A stretch of 64,000 nt of DNA from Streptomyces sp. RerS4 (GTDB lineage: Bacteria; Actinomycetota; Actinomycetes; Streptomycetales; Streptomycetaceae): positions 5,194,501-5,258,500 of the forward strand of contig NZ_CP097322.1 in NCBI RefSeq assembly GCF_023515955.1. The letters run 5' to 3'. Below the pieces are notes generated by a model. It did not search any database and had not been told where the DNA came from. It worked only from the letters and a program-made list of their open reading frames with translations. Below are positions 9,146-17,606 of this stretch, in pieces (within the stretch, counting starts at the first letter, position 1; every line of letters starts with the position of its first letter). Position numbers and translations under genes: made by a program.

Positions 9146-9924
9146 CGGTCGCACCACCTGACCGCCAGCAGCGACGGCGTGCACAGCAGCAGACTGGCCA
9201 CGACGTCCAGCGGCCAGTGGAACCCCCGCAGGACGAGCCCCACGGCCGTCGCCCCCGTGAGCAGGAGGGCGGCGGCCGCCGGCCAGGCCCGACGGGTGTA
9301 CGGGGAGACGAGCAGCGCGGCGCCCGCGTAGGCCACGTAGGCGGTGGCGGTGTGGCCGGAGGGGAAGTAGCCGGCCGCCCAGGGCTCCAGGGGGCCGGGG
9401 CGGGCCGTCCACTCCTTGAGCGGCACGATCAGCGCCGGGACCAGGGCCATCGCGAGACCGGCGGCGAGCGCGGCGCGGACCCGGCCGCGCCGGGCGGCGT
9501 AGGCCATGGCCAGGGCGAGGACGGGCACGGCGACCGGGATGTTGCCGAGGTCCGAGAGCCGCTCGGTCACGGGGTCGGGGACGGCGCGCACGAGGGCGCG
9601 GCTCAGGGCACGGTCCGGGGTCAACAGCGGGCCGGACGCCAGGACCTGCCAGGTGATCAGGGCGAAGAGGCCCAGACAGAGGACCGCGAGCGCGGAGCCG
9701 AGAGCGGCGGGAGGAACGGCGGGAGAAATGGCCGGCCGTCCCGGAACAGGGGGGATGGTTCCGGGACGGCCGCCCGGATCGGGTTGCCGTGCGCCCCGGG
9801 GGGTTTGGGGCGGACGGCCGTCCGATCGGAGAGGAGTGTGCGCGAACGCATGCCCAGTACGGCGCTGGGGAAGCCCGGTACCGGTGTCGCTCCCGGTGAC
9901 CCGGGAACGGTCTGTCTCACTCAT
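9091..9924 (-). CDS. PAP2-family membrane phosphatase
   Basis: About 277 residues with five to six hydrophobic helices. The phosphatase signature is present: LKEWTARPGP, then PSGHTATAYVAYAG and RGFHWPLDV, giving the Lys/Arg, Ser-Gly-His and Arg...His...Asp residues of the vanadium-chloroperoxidase fold. It probably acts on a lipid phosphate or pyrophosphate at the membrane; the substrate is unknown. The start is uncertain: ATG 9924 (MSETDR) is followed by a long polar N-terminal region, and a GTG at 9993 is also in frame. The last 15 or so residues (Ser/Arg-rich) are encoded opposite the tail of the chitinase relic, so the C-terminus may not be ancestral. Confidence 0.8.
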   Translation of the reverse strand: MSETDRSRVTGSDTGTGLPQRRTGHAFAHTPLRSDGRPPQTPRGARQPDPGGRPGTIPPVPGRPAISPAVPPAALGSALAVLCLGLFALITWQVLASGPLLTPDRALSRALVRAVPDPVTERLSDLGNIPVAVPVLALAMAYAARRGRVRAALAAGLAMALVPALIVPLKEWTARPGPLEPWAAGYFPSGHTATAYVAYAGAALLVSPYTRRAWPAAAALLLTGATAVGLVLRGFHWPLDVVASLLLCTPSLLAVRWCDRGSGRSSSSTLRSRTGPG

Positions 9925-10006
9925 CTGCAGAAACCGTACTCCGGCGAAAAGGGGACCGACAGCGGGAACGCGCACCCGCCATCGGCCCCCCACACCTTCT
10001 TCACAG

Positions 10007-10040
10007 CGCCCGCCCGTTACCAGCGGTAGAGGGGCGGGCG
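10007..10040 (-). terminator. Possible terminator of gabT
   Basis: A 9-bp perfect inverted repeat (CGCCCGCCC at 10007-10015 with its complement at 10032-10040) lies between the gabT stop and the PAP2 gene. There is no T tract, so it is only a candidate. Confidence 0.35.
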
Positions 10041-10080
10041 GCGCGTTCGGGCGTTCTAGCCGCTCGAACTGGACGTTCGG

Positions 10081-11415
10081 TCAGATGGTCGCGAACGCGG
10101 CCTCGATGACGTCCAGACCCTCGTTCAGGAGGTCCTCGCCGATGACGATCGGCGGGAGGAAACGGAGCACGTTGCCGTAGGTGCCACAGGTGAGGACGAG
10201 CACGCCCTCGGCGTGGCAGGCCTTGGCGAGCGCGCCGGCGGCCTCCGGGAAGGGGGTCTTGGAGACCGGGTCCTTGACGAGCTCGATCGCGATCATGGCG
10301 CCGCGGCCGCGGATGTCGCCGATGATGTCGTACTTCTCCTGCATGGCCGTCAGGCGCGTCTTCATGACGGACTCGATCTTCTTCGCCGCGGCGTTGAGGT
10401 CGAGCTCCTTCATGGTCTCGATGGAGCCGAGCGCACCGGCGCACGCCACCGGGTTGCCGCCGTAGGTGCCACCCAGGCCACCCGCGTGGGCGGCGTCCAT
10501 GATCTCGGCGCGGCCGGTCACGGCGGCGAGCGGCAGACCGCCCGCGATGCCCTTGGCGGTGGTGATCAGGTCCGGGACGATGCCCTCGTCCTCACACGCG
10601 AACCACTGGCCGGTGCGGCAGAAGCCGGACTGGATCTCGTCGGCGACGAAGACGATGCCGTTGTCGTTGGCGAACTTGACGATCGCCGGCAGGAAGCCCT
10701 TGGCCGGCTCGATGAAGCCGCCCTCGCCGAGGACCGGCTCGATGATGATCGCGGCGACGTTGTCGGCGCCGATCTGCTTGGTGATCTGGTCGATCGCCTG
10801 CGCGGCGGCCTCGGGGCCGCAGTTCTCCGCGCCGGTGGGCCAGCGGTAGCCGTAGGCGACCGGGACGCGGTAGACCTCGGGGGCGAACGGACCGAAGCCC
10901 TGCTTGTACGGCATGTTCTTCGAGGTCAGCGCCATCGTGAGGTTCGTACGGCCGTGGTAGCCGTGGTCGAAGACGACGACGGCCTGGCGCTTGGTGTACG
11001 AACGGGCGATCTTGACGGCGTTCTCGACGGCCTCGGCGCCCGAGTTGAACAGGGCCGACTTCTTGGCGTGGTCGCCCGGGGTCAGCTCGGCGAGCGCCTC
11101 GCAGACCTCGACGTAGCCCTCGTACGGGGTCACCATGAAGCAGGTGTGGGTGAAGTCGGCGAGCTGCGCGGAGGCGCGGCGCACGACGGCCTCGGCGGAG
11201 GCGCCGACGGAGGTCACGGCGATGCCGGAGCCGAAGTCGATCAGGCGGTTGCCGTCGACGTCCTCGATGATGCCGCCGCCCGCGCGGGCGGTGAAGACGG
11301 GCAGTACGGAGCCCACGCCGCCGGCCACGACGCCGAGACGGCGGGCCTGCAGCTCCTGCGACTTGGGGCCGGGGATCGCGGTGACGAGCTTGCGCTCCTG
11401 CGGGACAGCGGTCAT
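10081..11415 (-). CDS. gabT: 4-aminobutyrate aminotransferase
   Basis: A 444-residue class-III PLP aminotransferase of normal length. The PLP lysine is Lys288 in ITTAKGIAGG and the cofactor-binding Asp is in FVADEIQSGF. FNSGAEAVENAVKIAR and DHGYHGRTNLTMALT are typical of GABA aminotransferases. It transfers the amino group of GABA to 2-oxoglutarate, giving succinate semialdehyde. With the aldehyde dehydrogenase at 15918 and the polyamine operon upstream it fits a putrescine-GABA-succinate route. It is transcribed alone from the minus strand, divergent from the ATP-binding protein gene. Confidence 0.93.
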   Translation of the reverse strand: MTAVPQERKLVTAIPGPKSQELQARRLGVVAGGVGSVLPVFTARAGGGIIEDVDGNRLIDFGSGIAVTSVGASAEAVVRRASAQLADFTHTCFMVTPYEGYVEVCEALAELTPGDHAKKSALFNSGAEAVENAVKIARSYTKRQAVVVFDHGYHGRTNLTMALTSKNMPYKQGFGPFAPEVYRVPVAYGYRWPTGAENCGPEAAAQAIDQITKQIGADNVAAIIIEPVLGEGGFIEPAKGFLPAIVKFANDNGIVFVADEIQSGFCRTGQWFACEDEGIVPDLITTAKGIAGGLPLAAVTGRAEIMDAAHAGGLGGTYGGNPVACAGALGSIETMKELDLNAAAKKIESVMKTRLTAMQEKYDIIGDIRGRGAMIAIELVKDPVSKTPFPEAAGALAKACHAEGVLVLTCGTYGNVLRFLPPIVIGEDLLNEGLDVIEAAFATI

Positions 11416-11625
11416 AGGGGGCTCCTGGGGTGTTTCGGACGCAACTGTGTCTTTGTCCGCAGGCTAGGCCCGGGGGAGGGGGTAAGGCATGCTCCGTTCG
11501 GTAGTGGTGCGCGCGTGTCCTTGTCCGCGACGGCCATAGGCGGCGGCGGGGGGACGGGGCGTGGGGGCGGGTCGGGCACTAGATTGAGCGCCGCAGCGCT
11601 GGGCACGGGCAGGGGGCAGGGGTTC

Positions 11626-13995
11626 ATGAACACCGAGGGCACGCACGAAGCACACACCACCCAACCGAACCAGGTCCCCCACCCCTCCCCACCCCACCCC
11701 CCCCGCCCCTCCCACGCCCCGGCCGTCGGCACGCCGCCGTTCGTGGAGTGGCTCCGTACGCCCCGCCCGGCCGCGGAGCCGGGGGTATGGCGCTTCGGCC
11801 ACCGCCCCCGCCGAGGCGCGGAGCCGGACGCCGTCACCGACCGGTCGCTGCTGAGTGGGGCGGTGATTTCGTTCCTCGCATGTGTGCTGGCATGGTCCCT
11901 GCTCACGAACGGCTACATCCCCTACATCGAGGTGCCGCTCAGACTCTTCACCCCCGGGGAGTGGTGGGAACTCGGAGGCAACCCCGTCGATCACCGGGGT
12001 CAGGCAGCACAGCAGATCTATGAACTCCTTCTGACCGGAGGACTCGTCGTCTGGTTCAGTCGCCTCGGCTCCTGGGGACCGGCCTTCGACCGGCTCATCG
12101 CTGCCCGCGGCCCGCATGCGCGGGCCGCGGGGGCGGCTGCCGGTGCCGTCGGCGTCATGCTGCTCATCTGGACGGACAGCATCCCGGCAGACGCCCTGCT
12201 CATCGGACACCTACCGCTCAGGGAGATCGAACCCACGCAGGGTCTTTTGCTGACTCTGCTGCTCTACCTCGTGCTGTACGGGTCCGTCGTCGTGTACTTC
12301 GTCCGGTTCGGGCGGTCACGAGGAGCCGGGCAGGGTCCCGCGGCCGGCCGCACGGCGTCCACCACCGCTCCGGCTTCGGCCGGACCCGAAACCGCAAACC
12401 CCGACCCCCTTGGGTGGCCCGAGTTGCGGGCCGTGGGGATGGGGGAGACTGCCGAGCGGCTTGCGGGGGAGGCGGCCGGCGGGCGGATGAATGATGTGGA
12501 CTTCGTGCGGATCCGCAGGGCTTGGGAGTCCGTGAGGGTCGACCCCTCCCGGCTCCGCGCCTTCGCCGACGCCGTCCGCGACAAGGGCGCCGGCGCCTGC
12601 GTCCACCCCTCCGGGGACCGGGACCTGCCGGTGCGCGCGGCCCGGCACGACCTGCTCACCCGGCAGGTGCTCCTCGGCACCGTCGAGGACGGTGAACGCA
12701 ACCCCTACGCCCGCCGCGGCACCCCCCTCGCCCTGGACCCCGGCGTCCTCGGGACGTCCCTGCTCGCCGTCGGCCCCTCCGGCACCGGCAAGACCGCCCG
12801 CCTGGTGCGCCCCGTCGTCGAGTCGCTCGCGCTCCAGGCCCTGGCCGGCCAGGCCGCCGTCGTCGCGGTCGGCTCGGCGGGAGCCGGGGCCGGAGCCGGA
12901 GGCGGATCCGCACTCGGCCCCGACCACGCCTACGACATCGTCGTCCGCGTCGGCGACCCCGACTCCGTCCACGACCTCGACCTCTACGGCGGCGCCGCCG
13001 ACCCCGACGAGGCCGCCGCCCTCCTCGCCGACGCCTTCGTCGGAGACGTCCCCGGCATCGACGTCCGCCGCGCCGCCACCGCCCTCGCCCAACTCCTCGG
13101 CCCCTTCCGCGCCGCCCACGGCCGCTTCCCCGCCGTACCCGAACTGCGCGAGCTGCTCGACGAGCTGCCCGCCGCCCACGCCGCGCTCCGCCAGGCCCTG
13201 GAGGGCACCGGACAGCAGGGCATGCTCCGCGAACTCGACGCGCGCGCCCGCCAGCACGGCGCCCCCGGCGACCCCGGCCCGGCCCTCGCCGACCGCGTCG
13301 CGCTCCTGGACCGGCCCGCCTTCGCCGGCTTCTTCGACCCCACCGGACAGGGACGTTCCTTCTCCATGCGGGCCCTGGAACACCCCGTCCGGGTCCGCGT
13401 CGACCTCCCCGAACGCGGCCACGCCGACGCCTCCCGCATGCTGGCCCGCCTGCTCCTCGCCCAGTTCACCGCCGGCGCCGCCGCCCGCGCCGACCGCTCC
13501 CTCTTCGCCTTCCTCGCCCTCGACGACGCCTCGCACACCCTCACCCCGGCCACCGTCCGCGGCGTCCAGCGCCTGCGCTCGGCGCACGCCGGCGTGCTGC
13601 TGACGCTGCGCACCCTGGACGACGTACCGGAGGCCCTGCGCACTCCGCTGCTCGGCGCGGTCGGCTGCCGGATGGCCTTCTCCGGCATCACCACCTGGGA
13701 CGGCAAGCGCTTCGCCGAGGCCTGGGGCACCGAGTGGGTGGAGACCCGCGACGTCACCCACCGCACCGTCTTCGCCGACCAGCCGCTGACCCGCGCCCTC
13801 CACGCCTTCCGCAAGCTGGTCACCGGCAAGGCGGTCACCACGGACGCCGTCACCGTGCGCCAAGTGGAGCGGGAACGCTGGTCGGCCTCCGACCTCGCGC
13901 ACGCCGTCCCGCCGGGCTGCGCCGTGCTGTCCCTGACCACCGTCACGGGGGAGAGGGCCGCGCCGCTGCTGCTGCGACTGTCGGGAACGAGCTGA
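11626..13995 (+). CDS. ATP-binding membrane protein (HerA/TraG-like P-loop)
   Basis: A 789-residue protein. The first 60 residues are proline/histidine-rich. Membrane helices follow (around LLSGAVISFLACVLAWSLL, then GAAAGAVGVMLLIW and LLLTLLLYLVLYGSVVVYF), and a cytoplasmic ATPase domain has Walker A GPSGTGKT at residues 383-390. FAFLALDDAS looks like a Walker B strand and LLTLRTLDDVPEALRTPLL like a sensor region. The layout resembles TraG/VirD4 and HerA-type pumps, but no conjugation gene is near. ATG 11626 is preceded by a G-rich ribosome site; the frame is open further upstream but is antisense to gabT there. Function unknown. Confidence 0.78.
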   Translation: MNTEGTHEAHTTQPNQVPHPSPPHPPRPSHAPAVGTPPFVEWLRTPRPAAEPGVWRFGHRPRRGAEPDAVTDRSLLSGAVISFLACVLAWSLLTNGYIPYIEVPLRLFTPGEWWELGGNPVDHRGQAAQQIYELLLTGGLVVWFSRLGSWGPAFDRLIAARGPHARAAGAAAGAVGVMLLIWTDSIPADALLIGHLPLREIEPTQGLLLTLLLYLVLYGSVVVYFVRFGRSRGAGQGPAAGRTASTTAPASAGPETANPDPLGWPELRAVGMGETAERLAGEAAGGRMNDVDFVRIRRAWESVRVDPSRLRAFADAVRDKGAGACVHPSGDRDLPVRAARHDLLTRQVLLGTVEDGERNPYARRGTPLALDPGVLGTSLLAVGPSGTGKTARLVRPVVESLALQALAGQAAVVAVGSAGAGAGAGGGSALGPDHAYDIVVRVGDPDSVHDLDLYGGAADPDEAAALLADAFVGDVPGIDVRRAATALAQLLGPFRAAHGRFPAVPELRELLDELPAAHAALRQALEGTGQQGMLRELDARARQHGAPGDPGPALADRVALLDRPAFAGFFDPTGQGRSFSMRALEHPVRVRVDLPERGHADASRMLARLLLAQFTAGAAARADRSLFAFLALDDASHTLTPATVRGVQRLRSAHAGVLLTLRTLDDVPEALRTPLLGAVGCRMAFSGITTWDGKRFAEAWGTEWVETRDVTHRTVFADQPLTRALHAFRKLVTGKAVTTDAVTVRQVERERWSASDLAHAVPPGCAVLSLTTVTGERAAPLLLRLSGTS

Positions 13996-14080
13996 GAAGA
14001 CCCGTACGAGGTGGCAGAATCGAGAGGGGTCGTTCATACGACACGGCGAAATGCGCGCCGCGGAACGCGCACCATGAAGT

Positions 14081-14136
14081 GCACACCGCCACACGCACAC
14101 CGCGACACGCACACCGCGACTCGCACGGCGCGACAC
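14081..14136. repeat. Four tandem 14-bp copies upstream of the PucR gene
   Basis: The unit GCACACCGCGACAC is repeated at 14081, 14095, 14109 and 14123 with one to three changes, and a weaker fifth copy lies at 14067. The array lies in the 188-base gap before the regulator start at 14184. The 14-bp period is not a helical repeat, but the location would suit an operator or a recent slippage product. Confidence 0.75.
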
Positions 14137-14183
14137 GCGTACCGCTCCCGTCCCCCCCTCCCGCCGAAGGCCCCTGGTAACCG

Positions 14184-15761
14184 ATGCCGCTCACCCTCGC
14201 CTCCCTCGTCCAGCACTCGGCGCTCAAGCTCAGCGTTCGGGCCGGGGAGAGCCGCCTCGACACCCCGGTCCGCTGGGCCCACGTCAGCGAGCTCGCCGAC
14301 CCCGTCCCCTACATGGAGGGCGGCGAGCTGCTGCTCGTCACCGCCATGAAGCTGGACGCCGAGGACCCCGACGAGATGCGCCGCTACGTACGCCGCCTCG
14401 CGGCCGCCGGAGTCGTCGGCATCGGCTTCGCCGTCGGCGTCAACTACGAGGACGTCCCCGACGCGCTGGTGCAGGCCGCCCGGGAGGAGGACCTGCCGCT
14501 GCTGGAGGTGCCCCGGCGGACCCCGTTCCTCGCGATCAGCAAGGCCGTCTCCGCGGCGCTCGCCGCCGATCAGTACCGGGCCGTGACGGCCGGCTTCGAG
14601 GCGCAGCGGGAGCTGACCCGGGCCGCCCTGTCCGCCGACGGCCCCGCCGACCTGCTCGCGCGGCTCGCCGCCCACGTGCACGGCTGGGCCGCGCTGTACG
14701 ACACCTCCGGCGCGGTCGTCGCCGCCGCCCCCGACTGGGCCGCGCGCCGGGCCGCCCGCCTGACCCCGACGTGGAGCGGCTGCGGGAGCGGCCCGCGCCC
14801 GCGAGCGCGGTGGTGGGCGGCGCGGAGGACCGGGTCGAGCTCCAGTCGCTCGGCACCGGACGCCGCGCCCGGGGCGCCCTCGCCGTCGGAACGGCGGCCC
14901 CGCTGGGCACCGCCGAGCGGTACGCGGTGCACTCCGCGGTGGCCCTGCTGACCCTGACCACCGAACGCTCCCGCGCCCTGCACGACGCCGAGTCCCGGCT
15001 CGGCGCGGCCGTGCTGCGCATGCTGCTGGAGGGGCAGGCGGAGCAGGCACGGGCCGTGGCCGGGGACCTGTACGGGGGCCTGCTGGACGCCCCGTTCCGG
15101 ATCGTCGTCGCCGAACCGGCCCTGCCGGGGACGGCCCAGCCCGAGGGGCTCGCGCTGCTGGCCGACGCGGTGGAGTCGGCGGCCTCCCGCACCGGGGAGA
15201 CGCTGCTCGTGGTGCCGGAGCCCGGCCGGCTGGTGGTGCTCGCCGCCGACGGGGGCGCGGCCGTCCAGGCCTGCGCCGACCACGCCGAGGCCCTGGAGTC
15301 CCGCCGCGGCCGCGAGGCGAGCGGACCGGAGCCGGACGAACTGGTGGTCGGCCTGTCCGCGCCGGCCGCCCGGCGGGGTGGCCGCCGCCTTCAAGCAGGC
15401 CGACCAGGCCCTCGCCGTGGCCCGCCGCCGCGGCCGGCCGCTGGTCGAGCACGAGGACCTCGCGGCGGGCTCCGTCCTGCCGCTGCTCGCCGACGACGCC
15501 GTACGGGCCTTCGCGGACGGCACGCTGCGCGCCCTGCGCGAGCACGACGCGACCGGCCGCGGCGACCTCGTCGCCTCCCTGCAGGCGTGGCTCTCCCGCC
15601 ACGGCCAGTGGGACGCCGCCGCCGCCGACCTCGGCGTGCACCGCCACACCCTGCGCTACCGCATGAAGCGGGTCGAGGAGATCCTCGGCCGCTCCCTGGA
15701 CGACCCGGACGTCCGCATGGAGCTCTGGCTCGCCCTCAAGGCCGGCACGACCACCCCCTAG
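14184..15761 (+). CDS. PucR-family transcriptional regulator, interrupted by two frameshifts
   Basis: Read across two shifts, this is a full PucR-type regulator of about 525 residues. The N-terminal PucR ligand domain contains RWAHVSELADPVPYMEGGEL, the middle a GGDEF-like CdaR region, and the C-terminus a helix-turn-helix (LGVHRHTLRYRMKRVEEIL). The first frame ends in nonsense after 14766, where one C seems lost (LTP then DVERL at 14768). The second shift is near 15368, where one base is extra or two are missing. All three pieces keep Streptomyces codon use and join without losing family residues, so a sequencing error is as likely as inactivation. By position it may control the GABA/aldehyde dehydrogenase genes beside it. 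Confidence 0.8.
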
Positions 15762-15917
15762 CACCCACCGGCACGGCCCCGGCCGGCTGCGACAGTGACA
15801 AAGCGGCGCAGGACGGGGCGGCGCCGCTCCATGCCGGATAAACACCGAAAGCCCCGTGGAGTCCTACGGTGGTGGGGACAACGACCCACCGCACACACTC
15901 GAAGGGCCGGGATTCGC

Positions 15918-17363
15918 ATGACTTCCACCCACGCCTTCTGGCTCGCCGGCCGCCAGGCCACCGGCGAGGACAGCTTCGACGTCCACAACCCGTGGGACGG
16001 CCGTCTCGTCGGCACCGTCAGCGTGCCCACCGACGCCCAGGTCGAAGAGGCCGTGGCCGCCGCGTCCGCCGTGACGGCGGAGTTCTCCGCGACCCCCGCC
16101 CACGTACGGGCCGCCGCCCTGGACCATGTCTCGAAGCGGCTCGTCGAGCGCACCGAGGAGATCGCCCAGCTGATCTCCGCCGAGAACGGCAAGCCGATCA
16201 AGTGGGCCCGCGGTGAGGTCGGTCGTGCGGTGTCGGTCTTCCGCTTCGCCGCCGAAGAGGCCCGCCGCTTCAACGGCGGAGATGCCCAGCGCCTGGACAC
16301 CGACGCCGGTGGCGTCGGTCGGCTCGCGCTGACCCGCCGCTTCGTCAAGGGTCCGGTCCTCGGCATCGCGCCGTTCAACTTCCCGCTGAACCTGTGCGCC
16401 CACAAGGTGGCCCCCGCCATCGCCGTCGGCGCGCCGATCATCCTGAAGCCGGCCCCGGCCACCCCGCTGTCCGGTCTGATCCTGGGCGAGCTGCTCGCCG
16501 AGACCGACCTGCCGGCCGGTTCCTGGTCCGTGCTGCCCGTCGCCAACGAGAAGATGCCGGCGCTGGTCAAGGACGAGCGACTGCCCGTCATCTCCTTCAC
16601 CGGCTCCGACAAGGTCGGCTACGCCATCCAGCAGTCGGTGCCGCACAAGCACTGCACCCTGGAGCTCGGCGGCAACGCCGCGGCCGTCGTCCTCGCCGAC
16701 TGGGCCTCCGAGGCCGACCTCGACTGGGCCGCGACCCGCATCGCGACCTTCTCGAACTACCAGGCCGGCCAGTCCTGCATCTCCGTGCAGCGCGTCATCG
16801 CCGACGCCTCCGTCTACGACCGCCTCGCCGAGAAGGTCGTCGAGAAGGTCCGCGCCCAGGTCACCGGCGACCCGTCCGACTCCGCCACCGACGTCGGCCC
16901 GCTCGTCTCCGAGGACGCCGCCAAGCGCGTCGAGGCCTGGGTCGACGAGGCCGTCTCCGCCGGCGCCAAGCTGCTGACCGGTGGCAAGCGCGAGGGTGCC
17001 TCGTACGAGCCCACCGTCGTCGCCGACCTGCCGGCCGGCGTCACCCTGGCCGTGGAGGAGGTCTTCGGGCCGGTCCTCACGCTGCAGCGCGTCGAGAACA
17101 CCGACGAGGCCTTCGCCGCCGTCAACGACTCGAAGTTCGGCCTGCAGACCGGCGTCTTCACCCGTGACATCCAGGTGGCCTTCCGCGCCCACCGCGAGCT
17201 GGAGGTCGGCGGCGTGATCATCGGCGACGCGCCCTCCTACCGGGCCGACCAGATGCCGTACGGCGGCGTCAAGCAGTCCGGCGTGGGCCGCGAGGGCGTC
17301 CGCTACGCGATGGACGACTACACCTACGAGCGCGTCCTGGTCCTCACGGGCCTCGACATCTGA
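15918..17363 (+). CDS. Aldehyde dehydrogenase family protein
   Basis: A 481-residue aldehyde dehydrogenase with catalytic Glu249 in LELGGN and Cys287 in AGQSC. PFNFPLN and FTGSDKVGY line the cofactor site. The Glu-Cys spacing is 38, slightly longer than in the dehydrogenase at 351, so it belongs to another subfamily. It lies just downstream of the PucR gene and near gabT; succinate-semialdehyde dehydrogenase is a reasonable guess but not proven by sequence. ATG 15918 gives a normal N-terminus (MTSTHAFWLAG). A strong terminator follows. Confidence 0.85.
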   Translation: MTSTHAFWLAGRQATGEDSFDVHNPWDGRLVGTVSVPTDAQVEEAVAAASAVTAEFSATPAHVRAAALDHVSKRLVERTEEIAQLISAENGKPIKWARGEVGRAVSVFRFAAEEARRFNGGDAQRLDTDAGGVGRLALTRRFVKGPVLGIAPFNFPLNLCAHKVAPAIAVGAPIILKPAPATPLSGLILGELLAETDLPAGSWSVLPVANEKMPALVKDERLPVISFTGSDKVGYAIQQSVPHKHCTLELGGNAAAVVLADWASEADLDWAATRIATFSNYQAGQSCISVQRVIADASVYDRLAEKVVEKVRAQVTGDPSDSATDVGPLVSEDAAKRVEAWVDEAVSAGAKLLTGGKREGASYEPTVVADLPAGVTLAVEEVFGPVLTLQRVENTDEAFAAVNDSKFGLQTGVFTRDIQVAFRAHRELEVGGVIIGDAPSYRADQMPYGGVKQSGVGREGVRYAMDDYTYERVLVLTGLDI

Positions 17364-17394
17364 TCGGACGATTCACTCGTCCGGTCCTCAGACC

Positions 17395-17440
17395 GACGGC
17401 CGGAGCCTACTGTGCGGGGGCTCCGGCCGTCCCCCTTTTC
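17395..17440 (+). terminator. Terminator after the aldehyde dehydrogenase gene
   Basis: A 13-bp perfect inverted repeat (17395-17407 with 17419-17431) is followed by a C/T-rich run with TTTT at 17437. This is a good rho-independent terminator. Confidence 0.8.
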
Positions 17441-17606
17441 CCGCCTTTTCCCGCGCCGTTCAAGGCGCTTGCCGCACGCCCCCTCCCCGGCGCCCCGTCC
17501 GGTTTTCGCCGGCACCCGTCCGGGTCTTTTCCCGCCCGCCCGGAACGGGTACGACTCACAGGTAGCACCGCTCGGTAGTCCCCGATGCTGCGAGGTGAGC
17601 ACCCGG

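Noticed and set aside
10213..11625. N-terminal extension of the ATP-binding protein through gabT
   Set aside because: The frame is open but antisense to gabT, and a ribosome site with ATG lies at 11626.
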